49,211 nt of DNA from JAFAVZ01 sp036009105 (GTDB lineage: Bacteria > Acidobacteriota > Thermoanaerobaculia > Gp7-AA8): assembly GCA_036009105.1 (NCBI GenBank), contig DASYMJ010000248.1, forward strand, positions 1-49,211, written 5' to 3'. A model generated the notes under the pieces. It ran no database searches and was not told where the DNA came from. It worked only from the letters and a program-made list of their open reading frames with translations. This document shows, one piece after another, positions 19,438-29,224 of the stretch (its first letter is position 1; each line of letters begins with the position of its first letter). The translations under genes were made by a program, and so were the position numbers.

Positions 19438-19524
19438 GCCGCGGAGACGGCGAACGGATCCGTACCTTAGAACGCAGCGCAAGATCGGTACGGATCCTTC
19501 GGCCTCCGCGGGCCTCAGGATGAC
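19426..19524. repeat. Palindromic repeat, family A, copy 3
   Basis: GTGTCATCCTGAG (19426-19438) faces CTCAGGATGAC (19514-19524), with inner arms GGATCCGTACC and GGTACGGATCC. It overlaps the last codons of preA. Confidence 0.9.
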
Positions 19525-19538
19525 CCCGTCCGCCGTGA

Positions 19539-19544
19539 CACAAT
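19539..19544 (+). promoter_or_regulatory. Putative -10 box, kinase gene
   Basis: CACAAT lies 6 bases before ATG 19551. There is no ribosome-binding site, so the transcript may be leaderless. Confidence 0.35.
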
Positions 19545-19550
19545 GCCCCC

Positions 19551-22500
19551 ATGGCCGAATTCGCGACCGGGTCGGATCCAGCCGGGGACCGCTTCGAGAT
19601 TCGGCGCAGGCTCGGGTCGGGCGGGATGGGGGTGGTTTACGAGGCCTTCGACCGGCGGCGCAATGAAGTCGTCGCGATCAAGAAACTGATCGAGACCGAC
19701 GCGGCGGCCATCTACCGGCTCAAACAGGAGTTCCGTTCACTGGCCGACGTCGCGCATCCGAACCTCGTCGCGCTGTACGAGCTGGTCAACCGCGGCGAGG
19801 ACTGGTTCTTCACCATGGAACTGGTGCGGGGGATGACCTTCCTCACCTACGTGCGGCCCTCGACCGGCTGGACCCTCGACTCCGCGCATCCCAGCGGCCA
19901 GACCGAGCGCGACTTCGAGAAAGACGGCGAGCTGATGCCGACCGAGCGGCAGACGCCCATGGCCACGCCCCTGTCCGATCCGCTGCCGCCCATGCTCCCC
20001 CAGCAGCGGGACAGCACCCCGCCGCCCGTCACGCCCGACTCCCACACCCCCCCGCCCGTCGTCGCCCAGTGCGTGGCGCGCATCGACGTCCTCCGCCCCG
20101 CGCTCCGCCAGCTGTGCGAGGGCGTCGCCGCGCTGCACCGCGCGGGCAAACTGCATCGCGACCTCAAGCCACCCAACGTCCTCATCACGCCGCAGGGCCG
20201 GGTGGTGGTGCTCGACTTCGGGCTCGCCACCGACGTCCAGCCGGACAAGAAGATGACCTTCGCCGGCACGCCGGCGTACATGTCGCCAGAGCAGATCGCC
20301 GAGCGGCCCGCAACCGAGGCGAGCGACTGGTATTCCATCGGGGTGATGCTCTACGAGGCTCTGACCGGCCAGCTCCCGTTCCCCGGCAACGCGTACTCGA
20401 TGATGCTGGCCAAGCAGAGCATGGACGCGCCGCCTCCGTCGTCCATCGTCTCCGGCATCCCGGCCGATCTGAATCGCCTCTGCGTCGACCTGCTCCGCCG
20501 GCTGCCGGAGCATCGTCCCCTCGGGCCGGAGATCCTCCGCCGGCTGAACACGCAGAGCGGCGAGGCGCCGGTGACGAAGACGCAGACCAGGCGGCTCGAT
20601 GCGCCGTTCGTCGGCCGCAGCGCGGAGCTGCAGATGCTGCAGGACGCGATGGCCACCGCGCGCAACGGCCAGGCCGTGACGGTGCTGATCCAGGGCCGCT
20701 CCGGCATGGGCAAGTCGACGCTGGTGCGGCGCTTCATTGAAGAGGCGCGCGCCGACGACCGCTCGGTGGTGGTCCTTTCCGGCCGCTGCTACGAGCAGGA
20801 GTCCCTCCCCTACAAAGCGCTCGACAACCTGATCGACGACCTCACCCAATACCTGCGCAGCCTCAGCTCCCTCGAGGCCAAGGCGGTATTGCCCATCGAT
20901 GTGATGGCGCTGGCCCGCCTCTTCCCCGTGCTCGAGGGCATCGAGGCGGTGAAGAAAGGGCGGCGCAAGATCGTGGACGTGGTGGACTCGCAGCAGCTGC
21001 GGCGGCGCGCGTTCGCCGCGCTGCGCGAGATGATGTCGCGCATCGTCGACGAGCGGCCGGTGGTCCTCTTCCTCGATGACCTGCAGTGGGGCGACCGCGA
21101 CTCGGCCGCCGTCATCGGCGAGCTGCTCCGTCCGCCCGACGCGCCGGCGCTGCTCCTCGTGGCCACGTATCGCAGAGAGGAGGCGGAGAGCCCGTTCCTG
21201 GCCGAGCTGCGCAAGCAGCGCGACGACCGCACCCTGGCCGACGTCCGCGAGATCGCGCTCGACGAGCTGCAGGCCGACGATGCCCGCGACCTGGCCCGCG
21301 CCCTGCTCGGTAAAGGCGCGACCTCCGACCGGGTCGAGGCCGTGGCCCGCGAGGCGGCCGGCAGCCCGTTCTTCATCCACGAGATCGGCCGCTTCTCGGA
21401 CGAGAGCGGCGAGACGATGGCCGCTCCCGAGGCGGATGACGTGGCGGGCGGGCTGGATGACCTGATCCGCGCCCGCGTGGCGCGGCTGAACAAGACCGCG
21501 CAGGACCTGCTGGAGGTGGTGGCCATCGCGGGCCAGCCGCTGGAGGCCTCCGTGGCGCGGATGGCGGCGCGCATCGAGGCGGGCGACGTGCAGCCGCTCG
21601 TCTCCACGCTGCGCGGCGCGCACCTGGTGCGGACGCGCGTGCGCGGCGGGCGGGAGGAGATCGTCGCCTATCACGACCGCATCCGCGAAGCGATCCTCCA
21701 TCGCATCGCGCCGCCGCGCCGGCGGGCGTGGCATCTGCGCCTGGCCAACACGCTGGAGGAGTTGGGCTGGAACGACCCCGAGGTGCTGGCCATCCACTTC
21801 CAGGGGGCGGGCGATCAAGAACGCGCCGCCGGCTACGCGCTGCAGGCGGCGGAGAAAGCGGCCGCCTCGCTGGCCTTTGATCACGCGGCGCGCCTCTACA
21901 AGCTCGCGCTGGAGCTGCAGGGGATGGAGCACGCTTCGGCGCCGCGTCTCATCCAGCTGGCGGATACGCTCTCCAATGCCGGCCGCGCGGCGGAGGCGGC
22001 GGAGTACTACCTGCGCGCGGCGGACATGGTGGAGGCGAAGGACGCGCTGGAGATGCGGCGCCGCGCGATGGAAGGGCTGCTGCGCAGCGGCCACGTCGAC
22101 GACGGCTTCCGCGTGCTGCGCGACGTGCTCGCCTCGGTGGGGATGAACCTGCCGACTTCGCGGCGGCAGCTCATCGCCGGCATCCTCTTTCACAAGCTGC
22201 TGGCCAAGTTCCGCGGCTTCGGCTTCCGCGAGCGCGAGCTCTCGGAGATCCCGGCCGACCTGCTGCTGCGCGTCGACGTCTGCTGGGCCGTCACGACCGG
22301 CCTCTCGCGCATCGACAACGTGCTCGCCGTCTACTTCCAGCCGATGCATCTCCGCCTCGCGCTCAAGGCCGGCGATCCGTACCGCGTGGCGCGCGCGCTA
22401 TCGGTGGAGGCGGGCTTCACCTCGCTGCGCGGCGCCGGGGCGGCGAAGAAGACGGAGGACCTGCTCGCCCGCACCGAGCGCCTGGCCCGCCGCCTCGGCG

Positions 22501-23357
22501 ATCCGCACGCGATGGGGATGGCCCTGATGTCGGGCGCCGTCGCGGCGTTCTCCAGCGGCCGCTTCCGCGCCGCGGCGGAGAAGGCGGAGCAGGCCGATGC
22601 CGTATTCCGCGAGCGCTGCACGGGCGTGTGGTGGGAGATGAACACGACCCAGAATTACGCCGTCTCTTCGCTGGCCTATCTGGGCGAGATGGAGCAGCTC
22701 TCGCGGCGCGTGCTCTCGCAGCTGCGCGATGCCGAGGAGCGCGGCGATCTCTATGCCGCGACGGACATGGTCGGCCGGCCGGCGATCGTCTGGCTGGCGC
22801 TGGATGACCCGGAGGGCGCGCGCCGCGCGCTGCGCTCGATCATGGCCCGCTGGTCGCTGCAGGGCTTCCACTTCCAGCACCTGCAGTCGCTCTGGACGGA
22901 GTCGCTGGTCGACCTGTACAACGGCAACGCGGCGGAGGCCTGGCGGCGGATCGAGGAGCGCTGGCCGGCGCTGCTCGAGTCGCTGCTGCTGCGCATCCAG
23001 GTGGTGCGCATCGAGTCGTGGTTCCTGCACGGCCGCGTGGCGATCGCCGCCGGCCATCCAGCCGTGGGGGCGCGCGATGCCGAGCGTTTGCGCAAGGAAA
23101 ACATCGCCTGGGCGCTGCCTCTCGCACAGCTGCTCGAGGCCGGCGCGTCATCGGCGAATTGCCACGATGTGCTCGCCTCCGCCGCGGCCAACTTCGACAA
23201 GGTGGAGATGCACCTCCACGCCGCCGCCACCCGCCGCCGCCTCGGCGAGCTGACGAACAACGCGGCCATGGTCGCCGCCGCCGACGAGTGGATGGACGCG
23301 CAACGGGTGAAGAACCCGGCAAGGCTGACGAACGTGCTGGTGCCGAGCTGCCGTTGA
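19551..23357 (+). CDS. Ser/Thr protein kinase fused to AAA/STAND ATPase and TPR-like region (PknK-like)
   Basis: Cytoplasmic signalling protein of 1268 residues. The kinase domain (about 15-335) has the glycine loop LGSGGMGVVYEA, VAIKK, H202-R203-D204, DFG at 222-224 and APE-like MSPEQ. An insert of about 75 residues, rich in proline (about 108-180), separates the hinge from helix E. A short linker leads to FVGRSAELQML and a P-loop ATPase with Walker A GRSGMGKST (K388) and Walker B VVLFLDDLQWGD. Residues about 730-1268 are helical TPR-like repeats. This order is that of PknK-type kinases. No membrane helix is present. Confidence 0.9.
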   Translation: MAEFATGSDPAGDRFEIRRRLGSGGMGVVYEAFDRRRNEVVAIKKLIETDAAAIYRLKQEFRSLADVAHPNLVALYELVNRGEDWFFTMELVRGMTFLTYVRPSTGWTLDSAHPSGQTERDFEKDGELMPTERQTPMATPLSDPLPPMLPQQRDSTPPPVTPDSHTPPPVVAQCVARIDVLRPALRQLCEGVAALHRAGKLHRDLKPPNVLITPQGRVVVLDFGLATDVQPDKKMTFAGTPAYMSPEQIAERPATEASDWYSIGVMLYEALTGQLPFPGNAYSMMLAKQSMDAPPPSSIVSGIPADLNRLCVDLLRRLPEHRPLGPEILRRLNTQSGEAPVTKTQTRRLDAPFVGRSAELQMLQDAMATARNGQAVTVLIQGRSGMGKSTLVRRFIEEARADDRSVVVLSGRCYEQESLPYKALDNLIDDLTQYLRSLSSLEAKAVLPIDVMALARLFPVLEGIEAVKKGRRKIVDVVDSQQLRRRAFAALREMMSRIVDERPVVLFLDDLQWGDRDSAAVIGELLRPPDAPALLLVATYRREEAESPFLAELRKQRDDRTLADVREIALDELQADDARDLARALLGKGATSDRVEAVAREAAGSPFFIHEIGRFSDESGETMAAPEADDVAGGLDDLIRARVARLNKTAQDLLEVVAIAGQPLEASVARMAARIEAGDVQPLVSTLRGAHLVRTRVRGGREEIVAYHDRIREAILHRIAPPRRRAWHLRLANTLEELGWNDPEVLAIHFQGAGDQERAAGYALQAAEKAAASLAFDHAARLYKLALELQGMEHASAPRLIQLADTLSNAGRAAEAAEYYLRAADMVEAKDALEMRRRAMEGLLRSGHVDDGFRVLRDVLASVGMNLPTSRRQLIAGILFHKLLAKFRGFGFRERELSEIPADLLLRVDVCWAVTTGLSRIDNVLAVYFQPMHLRLALKAGDPYRVARALSVEAGFTSLRGAGAAKKTEDLLARTERLARRLGDPHAMGMALMSGAVAAFSSGRFRAAAEKAEQADAVFRERCTGVWWEMNTTQNYAVSSLAYLGEMEQLSRRVLSQLRDAEERGDLYAATDMVGRPAIVWLALDDPEGARRALRSIMARWSLQGFHFQHLQSLWTESLVDLYNGNAAEAWRRIEERWPALLESLLLRIQVVRIESWFLHGRVAIAAGHPAVGARDAERLRKENIAWALPLAQLLEAGASSANCHDVLASAAANFDKVEMHLHAAATRRRLGELTNNAAMVAAADEWMDAQRVKNPARLTNVLVPSCR

Positions 23358-23382
23358 GCGCTTGCCGAGCGCGATGTAACCA

Positions 23383-24102
23383 CTACTTTTCCATGCAAAC
23401 CACCCCGATCATCGCGAAGCGGTCGTGCTTCTCGTCGATGTGGATGGGGTCGTAGCGCGGGTTCGCGCTGCGCAGTACTTTTTCGCTGCCTCGGAGGTCG
23501 AGGCGCTTCAGGTGGCGCCTTCCGTTCAGGCGGCAGACGATGATCTCGCCGTCGGCGGCGGCGACGTCGACGGTGGGCCGCACGAAGAGCACCGAGCCCT
23601 CCATGATGCCGGCTTCGATCATCGTATCCGTCGCCACTCGAAAGGCACGACGGGCATTGAGCCGGACGTAGACTTCAGGGATCGGCTCGTTGGGCAGGTC
23701 TTCCACCTCGTGCGGGCCGACCTCTCCCTCGCTCTCACGAATGAACGCGGCACGGTCGCGGCGGCGGACGCCGGCCAGCGGAGCGCTCTCTTCGCGGCCG
23801 GTCAGCTCCTTCTGGGCCGCATCGTTGGCGAGCAGGCGGCCGAGGAAGGAATGGAAAGAATGGGCGAGCTCGGAATCAGCATGGGACAGCAGCAGGCGGG
23901 GCTCATCGTAAAGCTCGCTGTAGGTCACTCCGATGGCTGCTCGCACGCGCTCCACGGTGTCGTGATAAGGACGCTGGGTCTTGCCGTTCAGCAGGTCGCT
24001 GACGGTCGCCTCCTCCAGACCGGCACGCGTGGCGATGTCCCTCTGACTGAGGGCCGTGCGCCGCAACGCCCGCCGGAGCCGCTCGCCAATCGTCATCAGC
24101 AA
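23383..24102 (-). CDS. XRE/S24-family repressor with threonine at the serine-nucleophile site
   Basis: LexA/CI-like regulator of 239 residues. An N-terminal helix-turn-helix (about 5-60; LSQRDIATRAGLEEATVSDLL) is followed by a linker and a C-terminal S24 domain (about 140-235). In LexA the serine sits in GMSM; here the aligned motif is TDTM with T160. The lysine of the dyad is present (K199 in RHLKRL). Self-cleavage is therefore doubtful. TTG 24102 has GGAGAG at good spacing; ATG 24096 is the alternative start. It is convergent with the kinase gene (25 bases apart). Confidence 0.8.
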   Translation of the reverse strand: MLMTIGERLRRALRRTALSQRDIATRAGLEEATVSDLLNGKTQRPYHDTVERVRAAIGVTYSELYDEPRLLLSHADSELAHSFHSFLGRLLANDAAQKELTGREESAPLAGVRRRDRAAFIRESEGEVGPHEVEDLPNEPIPEVYVRLNARRAFRVATDTMIEAGIMEGSVLFVRPTVDVAAADGEIIVCRLNGRRHLKRLDLRGSEKVLRSANPRYDPIHIDEKHDRFAMIGVVCMEK

Positions 24103-24142
24103 TCAAGCTAGCTCTCCGGAACGGCGCGTCGGCCCGGCCCAA

Positions 24143-24158
24143 TTGGCGCCCAAGCCAA
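24143..24158. promoter_or_regulatory. Inverted repeat, possible operator of the S24-type repressor
   Basis: TTGGC-N6-GCCAA lies about 40 bases upstream of the repressor start. CCAATTG occurs here and again near 24187. Nothing else is recognisable in 24159-24250. Confidence 0.3.
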
Positions 24159-24250
24159 CAACCAGGCGAGCTGTTTGTCCTTGCCGCCAATTGTGACTCT
24201 TATAGTTGTCTTAGTGACCAAGCAAAGATGGCCGGCACACGGCTCCGGCT

Positions 24251-25117
24251 CTACAGCCGGGCCACGCCGTCCACTTCCACGAGCAGGTCCGCGCGGCAGA
24301 TGTCGCTCTCCACGAAGAGCGCCTTCGTGCCCGGCAGCGCGGCCCCGATGCGCGCGGCGATCCGCGGGTAGTCCTCGGCGCGGCGGACGTACGTCTTGAC
24401 CAGCTGCAGCGACCCCACGCCGCGCGTGCCGGCGGTGCGGAGCACGGCGTCGAGGTTGCTCAGCGTCTCGTCGACCTGCGCGTCGACATCGCCCGCATGG
24501 CGCGTCTCGTGACCGACCACGCTCGAGGTGCCGGAGACGAACACCAGGTCGTCCGCCACGGTGGCCCGGGCGAACGACGGGCTGCGCCGGCCGTACTGGC
24601 GCGGATAGTCGTAGGCACTCACCTGCCGCGGGTTCTCCACGTGCCGGCCCGGCTCGCGTCCGGCGACGTAGTAGACGGAGAGGCTCCCCTCCCGCATCCC
24701 CACGCCGCTCGCCGCGGGCAGCATGCGGTTCGTCCAGCCGGCCGCATCGAACGCATCGTGACGGCCGGCGCAGAAGCGGCGGTAACGCTCCTCGTCGGCC
24801 GTCCCCTGGTTGAGCTCGCGGACGTGGTTCCAGGCGCGGAGCAGATGGGGGAAACCGCGCTCGCCGATGGTGCGCAGGATCTCGTCATAGGCCGCGCGCG
24901 AGGCGCGCTCGACGTCTTCATCATCCGAAGCCCAAGTCCCGAAGTACAGCCCCTCCCCGCACCACACCTCGGCCAGCAGCTCGGGGCCGAGCTGGCGCAT
25001 GCCCGGCAGCTCGAGCGAGGCGAGCGGATGGCGCGCCCCGAACGCGACGACGCCGAGCAGATCGTCCGCGGGCGCGAGGGAGCCGAGGGGAACGTAGTCG
25101 ATTGCGAGCCGGACCAT
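24251..25117 (-). CDS. Chorismatase-like protein (FkbO/Hyg5/XanB2 family)
   Basis: Protein of 288 residues resembling enzymes that split chorismate into hydroxybenzoate or a dihydroxy-cyclohexadiene acid plus pyruvate. The recognisable block is ENPRQVSAYDYPRQYGRRSP in the middle, preceded by YRRFCAGRHDAF and GMREGSLSVYYVAGR; the C-terminal 110 residues have a YjgF/Rid-like fold pattern (LVFVSGTSSVVGHET). The usual length is about 330, so the N-terminal domain is short. The frame is open upstream only through a family B repeat, so ATG 25117 is preferred. No aryl-polyene, quinone or macrolide genes are nearby, so the product is unknown. Confidence 0.7.
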   Translation of the reverse strand: MVRLAIDYVPLGSLAPADDLLGVVAFGARHPLASLELPGMRQLGPELLAEVWCGEGLYFGTWASDDEDVERASRAAYDEILRTIGERGFPHLLRAWNHVRELNQGTADEERYRRFCAGRHDAFDAAGWTNRMLPAASGVGMREGSLSVYYVAGREPGRHVENPRQVSAYDYPRQYGRRSPSFARATVADDLVFVSGTSSVVGHETRHAGDVDAQVDETLSNLDAVLRTAGTRGVGSLQLVKTYVRRAEDYPRIAARIGAALPGTKALFVESDICRADLLVEVDGVARL

Positions 25118-25136
25118 GGGCGGCGCGCATTGTCTC

Positions 25137-25264
25137 ATGTAGGGCCGGCTCCCAGCCGGCCCATGGCAGCGCAGGCCGCATGCCGCGATTGGGCCGGCTG
25201 AGAGCCGGCCCATGGCAGTGCAGGCGCATGCGGCGATTGGGCCGGCTGAGAGCCGGCCCTACAT
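25137..25264. repeat. Compound palindromic repeat, family B, copy 3 (three units)
   Basis: Three GGCCGGCT-type hairpin units (25137-25162, 25190-25211, 25239-25264) are separated by two similar linkers (CATGGCAGCGCAGG and CATGGCAGTGCAGG). The linkers show that one unit plus spacer was duplicated. It fills the gap between the chorismatase-like gene and the HEAT/TonB-C gene. Confidence 0.9.
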
Positions 25265-26815
25265 CTACTGCGCCTTGAAGTGGATGGTCACGTTCAGCAC
25301 GGCCGGCACCGGCTCGTCATTGATCTTGGACGGCGATACCGTCCACTGCGCGAGCGCCTCCAGGGCGGCGGCGTTGAGGTCGGGGAACGTGGCGGCCTTC
25401 ACGATGCGCAGCGGGCGGACGCAACCGGTCGCCGAGACGAGCGCCTCGACGGTGACGATCTGCGGCGGCGCATTCGTCTCCATCGCCTTCTTGCGCACGG
25501 CCTCCGGATAGATGGGATCGATCTGGCGCACCACGGACGGCGCCCGGACATCGCGGCCGACGCGCGCGATGCGGCCGACATGCAACGCGTCGCCGACCGA
25601 GGGCTCGTCGAGGCAGACCGAGACGCGGTTCGGCTGCACCATCAGCAGGTCGCCGGCGGTGAAGGTGCTGACCATCGTGGCCGGCTGGACCAGAGAGAGG
25701 CGGGTGAGCGTCGCCAAGGCGGTGTTGCAGGACGGCTCGGCCGTGATGTGGGAGAGGTCGAGCTGCCGCACGCGCCCCGCGCGGTCGACGGCCGCCGCGG
25801 CGACGCCGAGCCAGCCGGTCGAGCAGAGGCTGCTGGAGAAGACGGCGTCCACAACGCCGGCCGGCAGCGTGGACGGCAGCAGGAACGAGGTCGCGGGAAG
25901 CGGCGCTTTCGTGGCGCCGGACGGCGGCGAAGCAGGCCGCTGCGCGACGCCGAGCGCGTGCAGCTCGCCGTCCGTCAGCAGCGCCGGGCGGATGGTCCCC
26001 AGATCCTGCTTCGCCTCGGGCGTCGCGAGATAGGTGGCGAACCGCGGGTCGGGCTCGGCCGCGGGCGTGCCGCCGCCCGCGCGGCGCACGAGCTCGCGCG
26101 CGAACGCCTCGCGCGGCGTCGCATCGGCGCGCGCCGTGGTGGCCGCCTCTTTCAGGCCGGCGCCCATCGGATGCTCCTCATCGACGGTCCGGACGAGATG
26201 CCACAGCGTGGCCTCGCGCAACCGGGGCGTGGTTGCGCCGGCGCCGGCGGTGAGCACGCCTTCGCCGATGGGGAGACGCGCGTCGCGCGCGGCTTCCAGC
26301 AGCTCACGCCAGCCGCGCTCGTCCTGCGATCCGAGGACGCGCGCCGCGCTGGCGGTCAGCAGCTCCGGCCTCCCCCAAAGGGCGAGGGTGAAGAAGTTCG
26401 CCTCGTTGGAGATATGGCGCAGCGGCTTGACGTCGGCGAGGTAGAGATCGACGGAGCGCGGAGCGCCGAGGCGGGCGACGGCGTCGCCGACGGCGGCGTC
26501 CATGCGGGCGGGGAAGCGGGCGGAGGACTTCGCGGCCAGCGCGACGTCCTCATCGGTGCCGAGGATGATCAGGGCGCGGAGCTCTTCGCGCGCGGCGTCG
26601 CCGTCCTTCTCGCTGGCCGCGAGCGTGCGCAGCGTGGGCAGCGCCGACTTCACGTCGCGCACGGCGGCGAGCCGCGCGGCGGTGGCGCGGGTGAGCGGCG
26701 TGGGCGAGGCAAGCCCGTCCGCAACGACGGCAGCCGGATCGGCGGCAGCGACGGCCTGGGCGACATCGGCTGTGGTGGCGGCGAGGAAAGAAGACAGCAG
26801 CAGGCCTGCGAGCAT
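25265..26815 (-). CDS. Exported HEAT-like protein with TonB C-terminal domain
   Basis: 516-residue protein with a signal peptide (1-20) and alanine-rich helical repeats over about 25-280 that look like HEAT repeats (PTLRTLAASEKDGDAAREEL). The C-terminal 90 residues are a TonB-C domain: DPIYPEAVRKKAM, then ATFPDLNAAALEALAQW. It lacks the proline-rich spacer and inner-membrane anchor of true TonB, so it is more likely a periplasmic protein using the fold for binding. A -10 box TAGAAT lies 6 bases before the ATG. It is divergent from the dihydropyrimidinase gene; whether they are linked in function is unknown. Confidence 0.75.
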   Translation of the reverse strand: MLAGLLLSSFLAATTADVAQAVAAADPAAVVADGLASPTPLTRATAARLAAVRDVKSALPTLRTLAASEKDGDAAREELRALIILGTDEDVALAAKSSARFPARMDAAVGDAVARLGAPRSVDLYLADVKPLRHISNEANFFTLALWGRPELLTASAARVLGSQDERGWRELLEAARDARLPIGEGVLTAGAGATTPRLREATLWHLVRTVDEEHPMGAGLKEAATTARADATPREAFARELVRRAGGGTPAAEPDPRFATYLATPEAKQDLGTIRPALLTDGELHALGVAQRPASPPSGATKAPLPATSFLLPSTLPAGVVDAVFSSSLCSTGWLGVAAAAVDRAGRVRQLDLSHITAEPSCNTALATLTRLSLVQPATMVSTFTAGDLLMVQPNRVSVCLDEPSVGDALHVGRIARVGRDVRAPSVVRQIDPIYPEAVRKKAMETNAPPQIVTVEALVSATGCVRPLRIVKAATFPDLNAAALEALAQWTVSPSKINDEPVPAVLNVTIHFKAQ

Positions 26816-26821
26816 CCAGGC

Positions 26822-26827
26822 ATTCTA
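26822..26827 (-). promoter_or_regulatory. Putative -10 box, HEAT/TonB-C gene
   Basis: TAGAAT on the minus strand, 6 bases before ATG 26815; leaderless layout. Confidence 0.45.
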
Positions 26828-26857
26828 TGCCCCCAGTTTGAAGCGGCAAGGAAACGG

Positions 26858-26879
26858 ATCGTTAACGATGCCGTAGAAT
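26858..26879 (+). promoter_or_regulatory. 12-bp palindrome and -10 box upstream of dihydropyrimidinase
   Basis: ATCGTTAACGAT (26858-26869) is a perfect palindrome directly upstream of TAGAAT (26874-26879), which lies 8 bases before ATG 26888. A protein bound there would cover the promoter; a candidate operator for pyrimidine control. Confidence 0.45.
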
Positions 26880-26887
26880 CGCCCGCC

Positions 26888-28273
<1,386 letters not shown>

Positions 28274-28278
28274 CCGCG

Positions 28279-28314
28279 GTGTCATCCTGTCACGAAGAGG
28301 ACGAAGGATGACAC
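28279..28314. repeat. Palindromic repeat, family A, short copy 4
   Basis: GTGTCATCCT (28279-28288) and AGGATGACAC (28305-28314) form a short hairpin with the inner part missing. It sits after the dihydropyrimidinase stop. Confidence 0.75.
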
Positions 28315-28319
28315 GCTGC

Positions 28320-28349
28320 TACAATCGGCGCCCACCTCAAAAGGAGACC
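28320..28349 (+). promoter_or_regulatory. Possible -10 box and ribosome site of beta-ureidopropionase
   Basis: TACAAT (28320-28325) is followed by a 29-base leader with AAAGGAGA before ATG 28355. Unlike many neighbours this gene has a normal leader. Confidence 0.4.
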
Positions 28350-28354
28350 CGCAA

Positions 28355-29224
28355 ATGTCCCGAATCGTGAAATGCGGTCTGATCCAGACCTCCCTCGCCG
28401 CGAGCGTGGATGAGAGCCTCGAGACCATCCGCGACGCGCAGATCGAGCGCACTCTCAAGTACATCGATCAGGCCGGGCAGGAAGGGGTGCAGATCCTCTG
28501 CATGCAGGAGATCTTCACCGGCCCCTACTTCTGCGCCGAGCAGAACCCGCGCTGGTACGACTCCGTGGAGCGCATCCCGGACGGCCCCACCACGAAGCTG
28601 ATGCAGGAGTACGCCAAGAAGTACAACATGGTCATCGTCGTCCCTCTCTATGAGGAGGAGTCGACCGGCGTCTATTACAACACCGCCGCCGTCATCGATG
28701 CGGACGGCTCCTACCTCGGCAAGTACCGCAAGAACCACATCCCCCACACCGCTCCCGGCTTCTGGGAAAAGTACTACTTCCGCCCCGGCAACCTCGGCTA
28801 CCCGGTGTTCGACACGAAGTACGCCAAGGTCGGCGTCTACATCTGCTACGACCGCCACTTCCCGGAAGGCGCTCGCGAGCTCGGCCTCAACGGCGCGGAG
28901 ATCGTGATGAATCCCTCGGCCACGGTGGCCGGCCTCTCCGAGTACCTCTGGAAGCTCGAGCAGCCGGCCCACGCGGTGGCGAACGGCTACTTCGTCGGCG
29001 CGATCAACCGCGTGGGCTACGAGGCGCCGTGGAACATCGGCGAGTTCTACGGGCAGAGCTACTTCTGCGACCCGCGCGGCCAGTTCCTGGCCACGGCAAA
29101 GCGGGATGAAGATGCCCTGGTCACGGCCGAGTGCGACTTCGACAAGATCCGCGAAGTGCGCCACACCTGGCAGTTCTACCGGGACCGCCGTCCCGAGACC
29201 TACAACGGCCTCGTCCGCCTCTGA
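28355..29224 (+). CDS. Beta-ureidopropionase (N-carbamoyl-beta-alanine amidohydrolase), nitrilase family
   Basis: Hydrolyses N-carbamoyl-beta-alanine or its methyl form to the beta-amino acid, CO2 and ammonia. The 289-residue protein has the full nitrilase triad: E52 in MQEIF, K126 in YRKNHIP and C164 in ICYDRHFP. The sequence is close to N-carbamoylputrescine/beta-ureidopropionase types, and the dihydropyrimidinase next to it favours the latter. The stop overlaps the xdhA start in TGATG, so pyrimidine and purine catabolic genes are coupled in one message. Confidence 0.92.
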   Translation: MSRIVKCGLIQTSLAASVDESLETIRDAQIERTLKYIDQAGQEGVQILCMQEIFTGPYFCAEQNPRWYDSVERIPDGPTTKLMQEYAKKYNMVIVVPLYEEESTGVYYNTAAVIDADGSYLGKYRKNHIPHTAPGFWEKYYFRPGNLGYPVFDTKYAKVGVYICYDRHFPEGARELGLNGAEIVMNPSATVAGLSEYLWKLEQPAHAVANGYFVGAINRVGYEAPWNIGEFYGQSYFCDPRGQFLATAKRDEDALVTAECDFDKIREVRHTWQFYRDRRPETYNGLVRL

